Shown one piece after another: positions 13,058 to 22,343 of a stretch of DNA of 23,880 nt. The stretch is taken from positions 1-23,880 of the forward strand of contig CAJTXH010000032.1 in NCBI GenBank assembly GCA_910580005.1, read 5' to 3'. The notes below the pieces were generated by a model that saw only the letters and a program-made list of their open reading frames with translations, made no database searches and was not told the origin of the DNA. The position numbers were made by a program, and so were the translations under genes. This stretch comes from an uncultured Lachnospiraceae bacterium (lineage in GTDB: Bacteria > Bacillota > Clostridia > Lachnospirales > Lachnospiraceae). How positions within the stretch are numbered: the stretch's first letter is position 1; the number at the start of each line of letters is the position of its first letter.

Positions 13058-15472
13058 TTACATGCACTGCTCTTCAAGCGTTTTAAATAACATTTCCACA
13101 TCAAAAGGTTTTGACAAAAAACCTGTCATTCCTGCTTCAAATAATTTTTCCCTGTCTTCATGGAACACATTGGCAGTCATTGCTATAACAGGGACTTTCT
13201 TTGCATCTTCCCTGTCCATCTCCCTTATTGCCTTTGTTGCCTCTATGCCATCCATAAATGGCATACATATATCCATAATGACTGCATCAAAATGCCCTAT
13301 GGCAGATGAACTAAAAATATCAATGCCTTCCCTGCCATTTCCTGCACATACTGTATTTATATCAGAATTTTCCAGTATAAGCTTTATAAGGTCTGTATTT
13401 ACAGGATGGTCTTCACATAAAAGCACTGTCATGCCAGCAAGTTTATTTCTGTTGCTTTTCTTCACATTTTCCGTCTTGTCTGGCATATTTTCTGCTTTTT
13501 TGACAGGAAGGTATACAATAAACTGCGTGCCTGCATTTTCCTCTGTTTCAAGTTCAATAAAGCCATCCATCATATCCACAAGGCTTTTAACAATAGAAAG
13601 TCCAAGACCTGTGCCCTCCATTCTTGTTACAGCCCTTGTCTCATCCTGGGAATATGGGTCAAATGCCTTTTTGGCAAACTCTTTGCTCATTCCAGAACCA
13701 TTATCGCATACTGTAATTTTACAGTTACAGCTCTTAACGGTTTTATCCAGAAATTCAGCAATAAGCTGGACTGTGCCGCCATTGTGGGTAAATTTTATTG
13801 CGTTTGAAAGCAGGTTTAAAAATATCTGCTTAAATCTCAGGCTGTCTACATATACTATGCCATTATAGCCGCATTTTGATGTATCTGCTACCAGCCTTAT
13901 GCCTTTTTTATCTGCCTCTGCCTGTATTGAATTAATAACACTTTCCAGAATGCCATTCCATTTAACATAATCAGGAATAAGGGTCATTTTATGGCTTTCT
14001 ATCTTACTTAAATCAAGTGTAGAATTTATAAGCTGTACCAAAAATTCACCTGATGTTTTTATTTTCTCAAGGTATTCATCCTTTTCCTCTATACTGTTGC
14101 TTTCTATTGCAAGGTTAGTAAAACCTATCACACCGTTAAGCGGTGTCCTCATATCATGGCTCATATTTGATAAAAAGACAGTTTTAGCCTCATTTGCCCT
14201 TTTTGCATCTTCAAGGGCATCAGAAAGCATTTTTTCTTTTTTCTGCTCTTCATGTACTGTATCAGTAACATCTTTTTTAGCTATAATTACAAGATTATGC
14301 GCCCTGTCAAGCCATCTTATGCTTATTTTATAACGTCTGTCAACACCATTTACAACCCTGCCATAATAAAAAACATATTCTGATGAATCTGATAGTTTCT
14401 TTTTTATAACTTTAGAATCCAGGTTTTCTAAAAACTCATCTCTGCGGTCTTCTGAAACTCCTGGTATATTATAGAAAATCCTGCGCATTGTGGTGCTGAA
14501 TTCACCATTACGTCCATAACTGCCTGTATCCAGGTACATATCTGGCTCTGAGGTAATACAGCAGAAGTACCTGTTTTTTTCAATATCTACACAAAGTATT
14601 GATATAAATTCTGTAGAAGCAATGTTCTGGAATGCAGTCCCTGTAAGGATTTCTATTGTTACATCTTCTTCTATTGCAAAAACCACTATGTCATTTGTAT
14701 ACGGATTTTCTTTCATTGTTACATTAAACCGCACAAAAAGAGTACCAGTCTTATCATTAAGGCTGAACGGCATCTGGGTAGTAAATGTCCTTTTGCCAGA
14801 GTTATACATAGATAACATTTTTTTCCTGTTAAAAATATTAGAAAATGTATCCATGGATTTTTCATTTCTTAGCAAATACTCTATCTTTTCATAACATTCA
14901 TCCAGTGACATGCCAACTTTAATAATTCCTGACAATGTTTCACCTTTCATGCACTCTACGCAGTTTTTATTTAAGTTATAACGTATTATACATGCATATC
15001 CGTCATAAAATGTACTAAGCCTCATAATTTCCTCATTATAAAGCTTGCTTAAATTCATGGCAGTTTCCTTGCCAAGTTTCCTGCTTTCTGCAAGTTCATC
15101 TTCTATTTCTTTCTGCTTGCTTATATCAACAAATGTACAGAACACATAAACAGAACCATCTTCCTGTTTTAATGGCATACAGCTTCCATAAAACCATACA
15201 TATCTGCCTGTAGCAGCATCTATCCTGCGGAAATTACATTCAGAACTTTCCCCTTTATCAAATGCAGTATTTAATACATGCTCCGCCTGTTCTAAATCAT
15301 CTGGATGTATTCCATTAAATATATTTTCTTTTTTTAAATCTTCAAGCCCTTTTCCTTCACCACAAGCCAGTTTTACAACAGACGGGGTTGCTGTCACTAA
15401 CACAACCCCGTCTGCTGTTTTCTGGCAGACCGCACTTCCACATACGGTATCATTACCAGATTCATATAACAT
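13058..15472 (-). CDS. Soluble PAS hybrid histidine kinase with receiver domain
   Basis: An 804-residue hybrid sensor kinase without membrane segments, so a cytoplasmic sensor. Order: a PAS_3-type domain (about 20-120, ending FCTFVDISKQKE), a middle region of about 260 residues that may hold degenerate PAS folds, HisKA with phospho-accepting His439 in SNMSHDMRTPLNG, HATPase_c (Asn557 in NLLSNAIKF, DNGSGM, GTGLGLSI), and a receiver domain with Asp734 (IMDICMPFMDG) and Lys788. I chose the ATG at 15472, five nt after the hydrogenase stop and preceded by AGGG; an earlier in-frame ATG at 15511 lies inside the hydrogenase gene without a ribosome-binding site. No output-domain regulator gene is adjacent. 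The tight link to an [FeFe]-hydrogenase suggests redox or H2 sensing. Confidence 0.93.
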   Translation of the reverse strand: MLYESGNDTVCGSAVCQKTADGVVLVTATPSVVKLACGEGKGLEDLKKENIFNGIHPDDLEQAEHVLNTAFDKGESSECNFRRIDAATGRYVWFYGSCMPLKQEDGSVYVFCTFVDISKQKEIEDELAESRKLGKETAMNLSKLYNEEIMRLSTFYDGYACIIRYNLNKNCVECMKGETLSGIIKVGMSLDECYEKIEYLLRNEKSMDTFSNIFNRKKMLSMYNSGKRTFTTQMPFSLNDKTGTLFVRFNVTMKENPYTNDIVVFAIEEDVTIEILTGTAFQNIASTEFISILCVDIEKNRYFCCITSEPDMYLDTGSYGRNGEFSTTMRRIFYNIPGVSEDRRDEFLENLDSKVIKKKLSDSSEYVFYYGRVVNGVDRRYKISIRWLDRAHNLVIIAKKDVTDTVHEEQKKEKMLSDALEDAKRANEAKTVFLSNMSHDMRTPLNGVIGFTNLAIESNSIEEKDEYLEKIKTSGEFLVQLINSTLDLSKIESHKMTLIPDYVKWNGILESVINSIQAEADKKGIRLVADTSKCGYNGIVYVDSLRFKQIFLNLLSNAIKFTHNGGTVQLIAEFLDKTVKSCNCKITVCDNGSGMSKEFAKKAFDPYSQDETRAVTRMEGTGLGLSIVKSLVDMMDGFIELETEENAGTQFIVYLPVKKAENMPDKTENVKKSNRNKLAGMTVLLCEDHPVNTDLIKLILENSDINTVCAGNGREGIDIFSSSAIGHFDAVIMDICMPFMDGIEATKAIREMDREDAKKVPVIAMTANVFHEDREKLFEAGMTGFLSKPFDVEMLFKTLEEQCM

Positions 15473-15476
15473 ATTT

Positions 15477-16928
15477 TTATTCCCTGTGCATTGAGAAAGA
15501 AGCCATATCATAGTTTTTAAGGTTCTCTGTTATGCTTCTTGCATCTGCTGTTTCTATCATGTCATCCCTGCTCTTTTTAAACTTAGGATATACACCATAT
15601 GAGCTAGGACCGCCTACACATCCGTTTTCACAAGCCATTCCTTCTATAAATTCTTCTTTAAGCCTGTTTACTTTAAGCTGTAACAACGCTTTTTTGCATT
15701 CTTTAGCGCCGCTTACCTGGCATACTGAAATTGCAGAACCATCACGGCCTGTTTCATTAAGGTATTCTACTACTGAAGCTGTTACACCACCTGCATTGCC
15801 ATATTTCTTACCAAATTTGCTTGCTTCCTGGTATCCATCCACATCATCAAAATGTTCAGTGTCAACTGCAAGCATTATTGCATGGAGCTCACTAAATGCA
15901 AGTACAGCATCTGCATTGCCCTCTATCTTCTGGTCAGCAATTTCCGATTTTTTAGCTATGCAAGGCCCTATAAATACTGTATATGCATCAGGCTCTTTTG
16001 CCTTAATCATTCTTGATACAGCGCACATAGGTGAAACCGTTGTTGAAATAAGGTCTGCTGACTCTGGGAAATGCTTTCTTATCATATTTACAAATGCAGG
16101 ACAGCAGGATGTTGTCTTTCTCTCACCTTTTTCATGTGCTTCCCACCATTCTTCCGCTTCGCTTGATGTTGTCATATCACCACCAAGCCCTACTTCTACC
16201 ATATCCGTAAAGCCTGTTGCTATAAGTGCTTTGCGCCAGCTTGCCATTGTAATTCCATTTTCAAACTGGCCTTCAATAGCAGGCGCAACAAGCGCATAGA
16301 CTGGCCTGTCTGATTTAATAGCATTAATTACATCTACAATATATGTTTTAGAACCTATTGCCCCAAAAGGACATTTATGTATGCACTGTCCGCATTTAAT
16401 ACATTTTTCATCATCAATAACAGAAATCCCATGTTCATCATATGTAATTGCATCTACCGGGCAGCTTGATTTGCATGGCCTCTTTAAATGAACAATAACA
16501 TGGAATGGACATGCTTTTGCACACATGCCGCACTCACGGCAGTGGTTAGGGTCAATCCTTGGATGCTTCCCATCCATTTTAATTGCATTAAACTTACATG
16601 AATTCATACATGACTTGCCAAGACAGTTCTGGCAGTTATCAGTAATAATATAACTTGCTATAGGGCAGTCGGCACATGCAGACGGGATTACCTGTATTAC
16701 ATTGCCATCATCCTTTTCACCAGGTGCTTTGCCTTCTGCAAGTTTCACACGCTGCCTTATAATTTCACGCTCTTTATAAATACAACAGCGGAATTCAGGC
16801 TCAGGGCCTGGTATAATTCTATATGGGATATTATCCCTTTCTTCCTCAAGCTTTCCTTCAAAAGTAAGCTTCGCAACCATATTTAAAACATCATGTTTTA
16901 AATTAATAATTCCTTCATCAGCAAACAT
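15477..16928 (-). CDS. Monomeric [FeFe]-hydrogenase, probably group B type
   Basis: A 483-residue soluble iron-sulfur protein with the three H-cluster motifs: TSCCPAF (273-279), GPCIAKKSE (321-329, Cys323) and GMACENGCVGG (430-440, Cys433 and Cys437). The N-terminal half carries several Cys clusters (85-111; 130-140 CRECGMCAKAC; 152-156; 176-186 CIKCGQCIHKC) for multiple [4Fe-4S] centres. The last motif reads VGGPSS, not the GGGQP of typical group A enzymes, and GPC replaces MPC. I recall this pattern from the group B monomeric family; a sensory role is possible. The start is the ATG at 16928 with AGGAGG, twelve codons inside a longer open frame. The histidine kinase begins five nt after its stop. 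Confidence 0.9.
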   Translation of the reverse strand: MFADEGIINLKHDVLNMVAKLTFEGKLEEERDNIPYRIIPGPEPEFRCCIYKEREIIRQRVKLAEGKAPGEKDDGNVIQVIPSACADCPIASYIITDNCQNCLGKSCMNSCKFNAIKMDGKHPRIDPNHCRECGMCAKACPFHVIVHLKRPCKSSCPVDAITYDEHGISVIDDEKCIKCGQCIHKCPFGAIGSKTYIVDVINAIKSDRPVYALVAPAIEGQFENGITMASWRKALIATGFTDMVEVGLGGDMTTSSEAEEWWEAHEKGERKTTSCCPAFVNMIRKHFPESADLISTTVSPMCAVSRMIKAKEPDAYTVFIGPCIAKKSEIADQKIEGNADAVLAFSELHAIMLAVDTEHFDDVDGYQEASKFGKKYGNAGGVTASVVEYLNETGRDGSAISVCQVSGAKECKKALLQLKVNRLKEEFIEGMACENGCVGGPSSYGVYPKFKKSRDDMIETADARSITENLKNYDMASFSMHRE

Positions 16929-16978
16929 ATGCTTTCCTCCTCTAAAATTTTTCGTAATGCACAAAACAACCTGGATTT

Positions 16979-17007
16979 AGTATATACTATTTTTCTTACG
17001 GACGCAA
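16979..17007 (-). promoter_or_regulatory. Promoter of the hydrogenase-kinase-rnhA unit
   Basis: On the minus strand TTGCGT (17007-17002) and TATACT (16984-16979) have 17-nt spacing, giving a leader of about 45 nt before the ATG at 16928. Confidence 0.65.
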
Positions 17008-17192
17008 GGTTTCCGGCGTATGGCAATTTTATTCAGACAAACGGAAGGTACAGTAATATTTAAAAACATATTGCCATTATCCATACCCACGATTTCACAA
17101 TAATAGCATGAAAAAAACCTTACACTTTATAAAAGACCAGACTATTACAATATATGCCGTGGATAGCAGAATAATTTTCCACCTGCCAGTTA

Positions 17193-17309
17193 TGGTTATT
17201 CTGGGATTTTACTGTAAATTTACGGTGACAGGTTTCACGTGCCAGATGCCAGCATATTCTGGCTCTGGCACAAGAAACCGTCCGTTCTTACACAAAACCA
17301 GAATAACCA
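17193..17309. other. Large nested inverted repeat between operons
   Basis: The 387-nt gap 16929-17315 holds the hydrogenase promoter and this element; I accept no gene in it. An outer 12-bp perfect stem (17193-17204 with 17298-17309, TGGTTATTCTGG) encloses a long hairpin at 17227-17282. The inner hairpin stacks GAC/GTC, GGTTTC/GAAACC, GTGCCAGA/TCTGGCAC and GCCAG/CTGGC on a 6-nt loop CATATT, with single-base bulges and a 2x2 internal loop. It starts seven nt after the glucokinase stop. There is no T-run on either strand, so it is more than a plain terminator: perhaps a structured RNA, an mRNA-stabilising 3' end or a miniature repeat. Confidence 0.6.
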
Positions 17310-17315
17310 GTAACA

Positions 17316-18260
17316 CTACATAATCATACGGGCAGCTCCATATATTCCTGCATCATTGCCAAGTTCTGCAAGACGGAACTCTTTGCCCTTTAATGCAAAC
17401 ATTACATTTTTCTCATATTCACCACGTATTACATCTATTACAACCTGTCCGTTTTTAGATACACCTCCGCCTATTACAAACGCTTCTGTATCAACTACTG
17501 CTGCCACATGTGAAAGACCAAGCCCAAGGAACTGTGCAAATCTTTCTACAACTTGTCTGGCAAGTTTGTCGCCTGCTTTATATGCGTCAAATATTTCCTT
17601 GCCTGTAATTTTTTCTGTTTCAAACTGCCTTAAATAAGACTCTTCTTCTGTACTGCTTATAATTTCCCTTGCATGACGCATTATTGCTGTTGCAGAAGAA
17701 TACTGTTCAAGGCATCCCCTGCCTCCGCAGCCGCATGTGTTTGTTTCATGTGGGTTTACTTTTAAGTGCCCTATTTCACCAGCAGCGCCGTTGCAGCCTG
17801 TAACTATTTTCCCATTATGGATAACACCGCCGCCAACACCTGTCCCAAGTGTTACCATAACTATGCTGTTAAAGCCTTTGCCGCCGCCACGCCACTGTTC
17901 GCCAAGTGCTGCTACATTTGCATCATTGCCAGCCTTAACTTTTGTAACCCCTGTAAGCCTGCTTAATTCATCAGCAACGGAGAAAATGCCCCATCCAAGG
18001 TTCGCACATTTAAGCACCCTTCCATCCTCTGTTACAGGGCCTGGGACACCTATGCCTATGCCAGTTATATCCTCTGCAGTGATATTTTCTTCACTATTTT
18101 TATCTTTAATGGAGGCAGCAATGTCTGGAAGTATATGTGCACCATTGTCCTCTTTCCTTGTAACAATTTCCCATTTAGTTATTATATTGCCTTCCCCGTC
18201 AAAAAACCCCATTTTAACAGTAGTGCCGCCTAAGTCAATCCCATAAATATACTTTCCCAT
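17316..18260 (-). CDS. glk: ROK-family glucokinase
   Basis: A 314-residue sugar kinase of the ROK family, most likely glucokinase (ATP + glucose to glucose 6-phosphate). Visible are the N-terminal phosphate-binding GIDLGGTTVKMGFF, NDANVAALGE with the catalytic Asp, GTGVGGGVI, and the ROK zinc site GEIGHLKV...CGCGGRGC (His plus three Cys). The GEIGH-type motif and overall length fit glucose kinases rather than ROK repressors, as no N-terminal helix-turn-helix is present. GGGGA lies about 11 nt before the ATG. It follows pyrD by 17 nt as the last gene of the pyrimidine cluster, so it probably shares that transcript; the metabolic link is not obvious. Confidence 0.9.
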   Translation of the reverse strand: MGKYIYGIDLGGTTVKMGFFDGEGNIITKWEIVTRKEDNGAHILPDIAASIKDKNSEENITAEDITGIGIGVPGPVTEDGRVLKCANLGWGIFSVADELSRLTGVTKVKAGNDANVAALGEQWRGGGKGFNSIVMVTLGTGVGGGVIHNGKIVTGCNGAAGEIGHLKVNPHETNTCGCGGRGCLEQYSSATAIMRHAREIISSTEEESYLRQFETEKITGKEIFDAYKAGDKLARQVVERFAQFLGLGLSHVAAVVDTEAFVIGGGVSKNGQVVIDVIRGEYEKNVMFALKGKEFRLAELGNDAGIYGAARMIM

Positions 18261-18277
18261 TTAGTTATTGTCCCCTT

Positions 18278-19180
18278 TCATTTTACACAGCCACAAAGCT
18301 CATTAATGTCTTTTACACCATTCTTCTCCATAAATTCCGCTATTCCATCTATTATCTCCATTGTAACAGCAGGATTGTGGAAATTGGCTGTGCCAACGGC
18401 TATCATACATGCTCCTGCCATTATAAATTCAAGCGCATCCTCCGCACAGCTTATGCCTCCCATGCCAAGCACAGGAATTTTTACTGCATGTGCTGCCTGG
18501 TACACCATCCTTAATGCAACTGGCTTTATAGCAGGGCCGGACAGGCCGCCTGTCTGGTTGGCAAGCGCAAATGTCCTCTTATTAATGTCTATTTTCATAC
18601 CTGTAAATGTATTGACCAGCGAAACCGCATCTGCACCGCCTGCTTCCACTGCCCTTGCCATTTCTGCAATATCTGTTACATTAGGGCTTAACTTCATGAT
18701 TACAGGCTGTTTTGCATGTTGCTTTACCTGGTCTGCCACCTGCCTTGCAAGTTCCGGGTCCTGTCCAAATGCTATGCCTCCAGCCTTTACGTTAGGGCAG
18801 GAGATATTGATTTCAAGCATATCAATATCTGTGGCAGCAAGTCTTTCTACTACTTCTATATATTCTTCAACAGTCCTGCCGCATACATTTACTATAATTT
18901 TAGTATCATACTGTTTTAAAAATGGTATATCCCTTTCAATAAAAAGGTCTATGCCAGGGTTCTGGAGACCTATTGCATTTAGCATTCCCCCATATGTTTC
19001 ACATATGCGTGGTGTCTGGTTACCCTGCCACGGCACACTTGACACGCCTTTTGTAGTTACCGCACCAAGCCTGTTTAAATCTACAAAATCTTTGTATTCT
19101 GTCCCTGACCCAAATGTACCTGAAGCCACTGTTACAGGGTTTTTCATTTCTATTCCTGCAAAATTAACCGAAAAGTCCAT
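18278..19180 (-). CDS. pyrD: Dihydroorotate dehydrogenase, class 1B catalytic subunit
   Basis: A 300-residue FMN enzyme that oxidises dihydroorotate to orotate. The catalytic base is Cys128 in NISCPNVKAGG, typical of class 1; the neighbouring pyrK shows that it is the NAD-linked 1B type. Other signatures are NPVTVASGTFG near the N-terminus, the KLSPNVTDI segment, and the phosphate-binding GMGGI and AGACMIAVGTA near the end. AGAGG precedes the ATG. It follows pyrK by 25 nt, consistent with co-translation of the heterotetramer. Confidence 0.97.
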   Translation of the reverse strand: MDFSVNFAGIEMKNPVTVASGTFGSGTEYKDFVDLNRLGAVTTKGVSSVPWQGNQTPRICETYGGMLNAIGLQNPGIDLFIERDIPFLKQYDTKIIVNVCGRTVEEYIEVVERLAATDIDMLEINISCPNVKAGGIAFGQDPELARQVADQVKQHAKQPVIMKLSPNVTDIAEMARAVEAGGADAVSLVNTFTGMKIDINKRTFALANQTGGLSGPAIKPVALRMVYQAAHAVKIPVLGMGGISCAEDALEFIMAGACMIAVGTANFHNPAVTMEIIDGIAEFMEKNGVKDINELCGCVK

Positions 19181-19205
19181 TCTCTACCTCTGTATATATT
19201 AATTC

Positions 19206-19997
19206 CTAAAATTCAATTTCCATTGCATCAAATACAGGCCCGTCCTTGCAAATCCTTTTGTTGTTTACATTAGTATGTGCATCTTTTTCTTTGGAAATGC
19301 ATACACATCCAAGACATGCACCTATGCCGCATGCCATCCTCTCTTCAACCGAAATCTGTGCCTTTATGCCATTTTCTGCCGCATAAGCCTTTACACCACG
19401 CAGCATTGGCAACGGGCCGCAGGCATATATTATATCTGCTTTAATCCCATAATGGCGGACTGCATCTATTACATTGCCTTTAACTCCCTCACTTCCATCT
19501 TCTGTTGAAACATATACATTGGCATATGGAAGGAAATCTTCTTTTAAAAACATGCTGTTATCCCTGTAGCCAAGAACTGCAGTTACCTCACCTTTAACTG
19601 TTGCAGCAAGCCCAAGCATTGGTGGTATGCCAATCCCACCGCCTATAAGAAGCACTTTTTCCCCTTTCCCTGCATGCCTGGTATCAAAGCCATTGCCAAG
19701 TGGTGCAATTACACTAATGCTCTCCCCAGCTTCCATATGTGAAAATTCTTCTGTGCCCTTCCCTGCAATGCGGTATACCACCCTTAACATGTTTCCAGGT
19801 GCATTTATTTCACATATGCTTATTGGCCTTGGCAAAAGCCTGCTGCCATCACCGCTGTACATAGATATAAACTGCCCTGGGACTGCCTCCCCTGCAATCC
19901 CTGCATCTTCCGGGAAGCCAAGCCACATGCTGTAAACGCCTTCTGCAAGTTTTACCTGGTTTTCAATACGTGCTGTGCATTTCCTTTTATCAGACAT
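19206..19997 (-). CDS. pyrK: Dihydroorotate dehydrogenase electron-transfer subunit PyrK
   Basis: A 263-residue FAD and [2Fe-2S] protein that passes electrons from PyrD to NAD+. An FAD-binding barrel at the N-terminus (LPRPISICE) is followed by a nucleotide-binding domain (VLLIGGGIGIPPML, YACGPLPML). The iron-sulfur ligands lie in ERMACGIGACLGCVC plus a Cys in KRICKDGPVF. All four expected Cys are present. GGGGGA precedes the ATG. It follows pyrF by 43 nt and precedes pyrD. Confidence 0.97.
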   Translation of the reverse strand: MSDKRKCTARIENQVKLAEGVYSMWLGFPEDAGIAGEAVPGQFISMYSGDGSRLLPRPISICEINAPGNMLRVVYRIAGKGTEEFSHMEAGESISVIAPLGNGFDTRHAGKGEKVLLIGGGIGIPPMLGLAATVKGEVTAVLGYRDNSMFLKEDFLPYANVYVSTEDGSEGVKGNVIDAVRHYGIKADIIYACGPLPMLRGVKAYAAENGIKAQISVEERMACGIGACLGCVCISKEKDAHTNVNNKRICKDGPVFDAMEIEF

Positions 19998-20010
19998 ATA
20001 AATCCCCCAT

Positions 20011-20025
20011 GCCGCTTTTTGCGGC
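20011..20025. other. Short hairpin in the pyrF-pyrK gap
   Basis: GCCGC (20011-20015) and GCGGC (20021-20025) pair around five T. The position upstream of the pyrK ribosome-binding site could affect its translation or mRNA processing. It is not a terminator on the minus strand. Confidence 0.3.
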
Positions 20026-20040
20026 CTGTTTCCAAACTTT

Positions 20041-20958
20041 TTATAAAATGCTGTTAATATCTTCTATCATGTCAATAACGGCCTGCCTTGAGGCATCTGC
20101 ATAATTTTCTGCACCAAACTTTGAATATTTCTCCTGTTTATAAGCAGCAATAATCCCTCTTGAAGAATTAACTATTGCCCCAAGCCCGTCATCATTAAAA
20201 TATGCCTTTAAATCTTTTGCAGTACCGCCTTGTGCGCCATATCCTGGCACCAGTATATAATTGTGTGGAAGGACTTTCCTAAGGGCTTTTCCCATTTTCG
20301 GGTAAGTTGCACCAATTACACATCCAACATTGCTATAGTCCCCGTCCATACAGCCCTCACCCCATTCTGCAACTTTCCTTGCAACAAGTTCATATAAAGG
20401 CATGCCATCAAATATCTTGTCCTGGAATTCACCACTTGAAGGGTTTGAAGTCTTAACAAGCACAAATATCCCTTTATTTTCTTCATTGCAGACATCCAGG
20501 AACGGGTTTACCCCATCGCTGCCAAGATATGGGTTTACTGTAATAAAATCTTCATCAAACCCATAATATGATTTGCTTCCTACATGTACTTTACCAAGAT
20601 GCCCTGCTGCATATGCGGCTGATGTAGAGCCTATATCCCCACGTTTGGCATCACCAATTACTACCAGCCCTTTTTCCTTGCAGTAAGCAACTGTTTTATG
20701 GAATGCATTTATGCCTGGCACACCAAACTGCTCATACATTGCAATCTGTGGTTTTACGGCAGGTACAAGGTCATAAATTGCATCAGTAATATCTTTATTA
20801 AACTGCCATACTGCCTCTGCTGCACCCTCAAGTGTCTCCCCGTACTCTTCAAATGCTTTCTGCTGTATATGTGCTGGCACATAATCTAACATTGGGTCAA
20901 GCCCTGCTACAACAGGTGCATTTTTCTTTGTAATTTCTTCAATTAATTTTTTAACCAA
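20041..20958 (-). CDS. pyrF: Orotidine 5'-phosphate decarboxylase, type 2
   Basis: A 305-residue enzyme that decarboxylates OMP to UMP, the last step of UMP synthesis. The longer type-2 form is indicated by its length and by GDAKRGDIGSTSAAYA with catalytic Asp103, Lys105 and Asp108. Other matches are AGLDPMLDYVP near the N-terminus and LVPGYGAQGG near the C-terminus. The start appears to be TTG at 20958: AAAGGAGGG lies at proper distance and no ATG is nearby. A TTG start may reduce translation. It lies 36 nt after pyrC. Confidence 0.96.
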   Translation of the reverse strand: MVKKLIEEITKKNAPVVAGLDPMLDYVPAHIQQKAFEEYGETLEGAAEAVWQFNKDITDAIYDLVPAVKPQIAMYEQFGVPGINAFHKTVAYCKEKGLVVIGDAKRGDIGSTSAAYAAGHLGKVHVGSKSYYGFDEDFITVNPYLGSDGVNPFLDVCNEENKGIFVLVKTSNPSSGEFQDKIFDGMPLYELVARKVAEWGEGCMDGDYSNVGCVIGATYPKMGKALRKVLPHNYILVPGYGAQGGTAKDLKAYFNDDGLGAIVNSSRGIIAAYKQEKYSKFGAENYADASRQAVIDMIEDINSIL

Positions 20959-20994
20959 CTCTGTCCCTCCTTTAGTGCATATATAATCTGGCTG

Positions 20995-22290
20995 TCAGCT
21001 GTATAAATCATATACAATTTTCCCGTCTGTAAATGTTTTTTCAACCCTGCCATATACTTTCATGCCATTAAATGGCGTATTTTTACCTTTTGACACAAAT
21101 GTGCTGCTGTCAATTTCATATTCTGTATTAATGTCAGCAATAACAAGGTCTGCTGCCTTTCCTGGTGCAAGGTTTCCTTTGTCAATGCCTATAACCTTTG
21201 CAGGGTTTACACTCATTTTACTTATAAGCTGGGACAGTGTAAGATAACCACCCCTTACAAGTACTGTATAACTAATTGCAAATGATGTTTCAAGCCCCAC
21301 AATGCCAAATGGTGCTTTTAACATTGACTGTGCTTTTTCCTCTGCTCCATGCGGCGCATGGTCTGTAGAGATTATATCTATAATCCCCTCCTTTAGCCCG
21401 TCCTTTAATGCATTAACATCTGCCCTGCTCCTTAATGGGGGGTTCATCTTAAACCTTCCGTCATCTTCTGTAATCTCATCATCAGACATTGTAAAATGAT
21501 GTGGGCAGGCTTCAGCAGTAACAGAAAGCCCCTGCTTTTTGGCCATCTCTGTTAAACGGACGCTGTCCGCCGTGGAACAATGGCATAAATGCAGCCTGCA
21601 GCCTGCTTCCTTGGCTAAAAGTATGTCCCTTGCCACAATTACATCCTCGGCAGCATTAATTATTCCCGGCAGCCCAAGTTCTTCTGATTTAGCGCCATAG
21701 TTCATAACGCCGCCGTCTAAAAGGCTTGTATCCTCACAATGTGAAAATACCGGCATCCCTGCCTCTGCTGCTTCATGCAGCGCCTGCCTGAAAAGCCATG
21801 AATTTAATACAGACTTGCCATCTTCACTTATTGCAACTGCCCCTGCCTCCTTCATGCCTGCAATGTCTGTAATATCCACACCATCCTGTCCACATGTTAT
21901 TGCACCTATTGGCAGTATATGGACAGGTGCATCTTTTGCCCTTTCACGCAAATGCATTACCATTGCAGGAGAATCAATTACAGGGTTTGTATTTGGCATA
22001 GGGCATATGGTTGTAACACCGCCCTTTGCAGCGGCCTGCGCCCCTGTCATGATGGTTTCTTTATATTCAAAACCTGGTTCCCTTAAATGTACATGCAAAT
22101 CAACAAAACCTGGCATTATATACTTGCCAGAAGCGTCAATAATTTTTGCCCCTGTTGCAGAAGCACTGTTTCCACTGGTATTTCCTGAAACTTCCAGAAC
22201 CTTGCCGCCAGATATTAAAATATCCATCTTGCTGTCAATATTATTAGCAGGGTCAATAAGATGCCCGTTTTTAATTAAATATTTATCCAT
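20995..22290 (-). CDS. pyrC: Dihydroorotase
   Basis: A 431-residue zinc amidohydrolase that cyclises carbamoyl-aspartate to dihydroorotate. Metal-binding motifs: HVHLREPG with His66 and His68, Asp157 in SEDG, His184 (FSHCED), His237 (LCHCS) and Asp310 in STDHAPHG. PMPNTNP (98-104) fits the substrate site. The length and motifs fit the class I dihydroorotase common in Firmicutes. I start it at the ATG at 22290, downstream of GGAGGACGG; the frame stays open 19 codons further without support. It is the first pyr gene of the cluster; pyrB and pyrE are not in this window. Confidence 0.96.
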   Translation of the reverse strand: MDKYLIKNGHLIDPANNIDSKMDILISGGKVLEVSGNTSGNSASATGAKIIDASGKYIMPGFVDLHVHLREPGFEYKETIMTGAQAAAKGGVTTICPMPNTNPVIDSPAMVMHLRERAKDAPVHILPIGAITCGQDGVDITDIAGMKEAGAVAISEDGKSVLNSWLFRQALHEAAEAGMPVFSHCEDTSLLDGGVMNYGAKSEELGLPGIINAAEDVIVARDILLAKEAGCRLHLCHCSTADSVRLTEMAKKQGLSVTAEACPHHFTMSDDEITEDDGRFKMNPPLRSRADVNALKDGLKEGIIDIISTDHAPHGAEEKAQSMLKAPFGIVGLETSFAISYTVLVRGGYLTLSQLISKMSVNPAKVIGIDKGNLAPGKAADLVIADINTEYEIDSSTFVSKGKNTPFNGMKVYGRVEKTFTDGKIVYDLYS

Positions 22291-22343
22291 TCCAGTACCC
22301 GTCCTCCAGCATACATAATAACTTATTTCTTTATATGCAGAGG

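Noticed and set aside
105..17280. Similarity between the structured elements at 1-171 and 17193-17309 (CTGG...GAAACC)
   Set aside because: Only about 10 of 15 positions agree and the other arms do not align, so I do not claim one repeat family.
17108..17323. 71-codon open frame on the plus strand
   Set aside because: It overlaps the nested palindrome and the end of the glucokinase gene, has no good ribosome-binding site and no recognisable protein character.
18306..19202. Long plus-strand open frame opposite pyrD (similar frames lie opposite the hydrogenase, kinase and cdaR)
   Set aside because: Each is antisense to a clearly conserved gene; low-complexity Ser/Thr/Pro-rich products are typical shadow frames.
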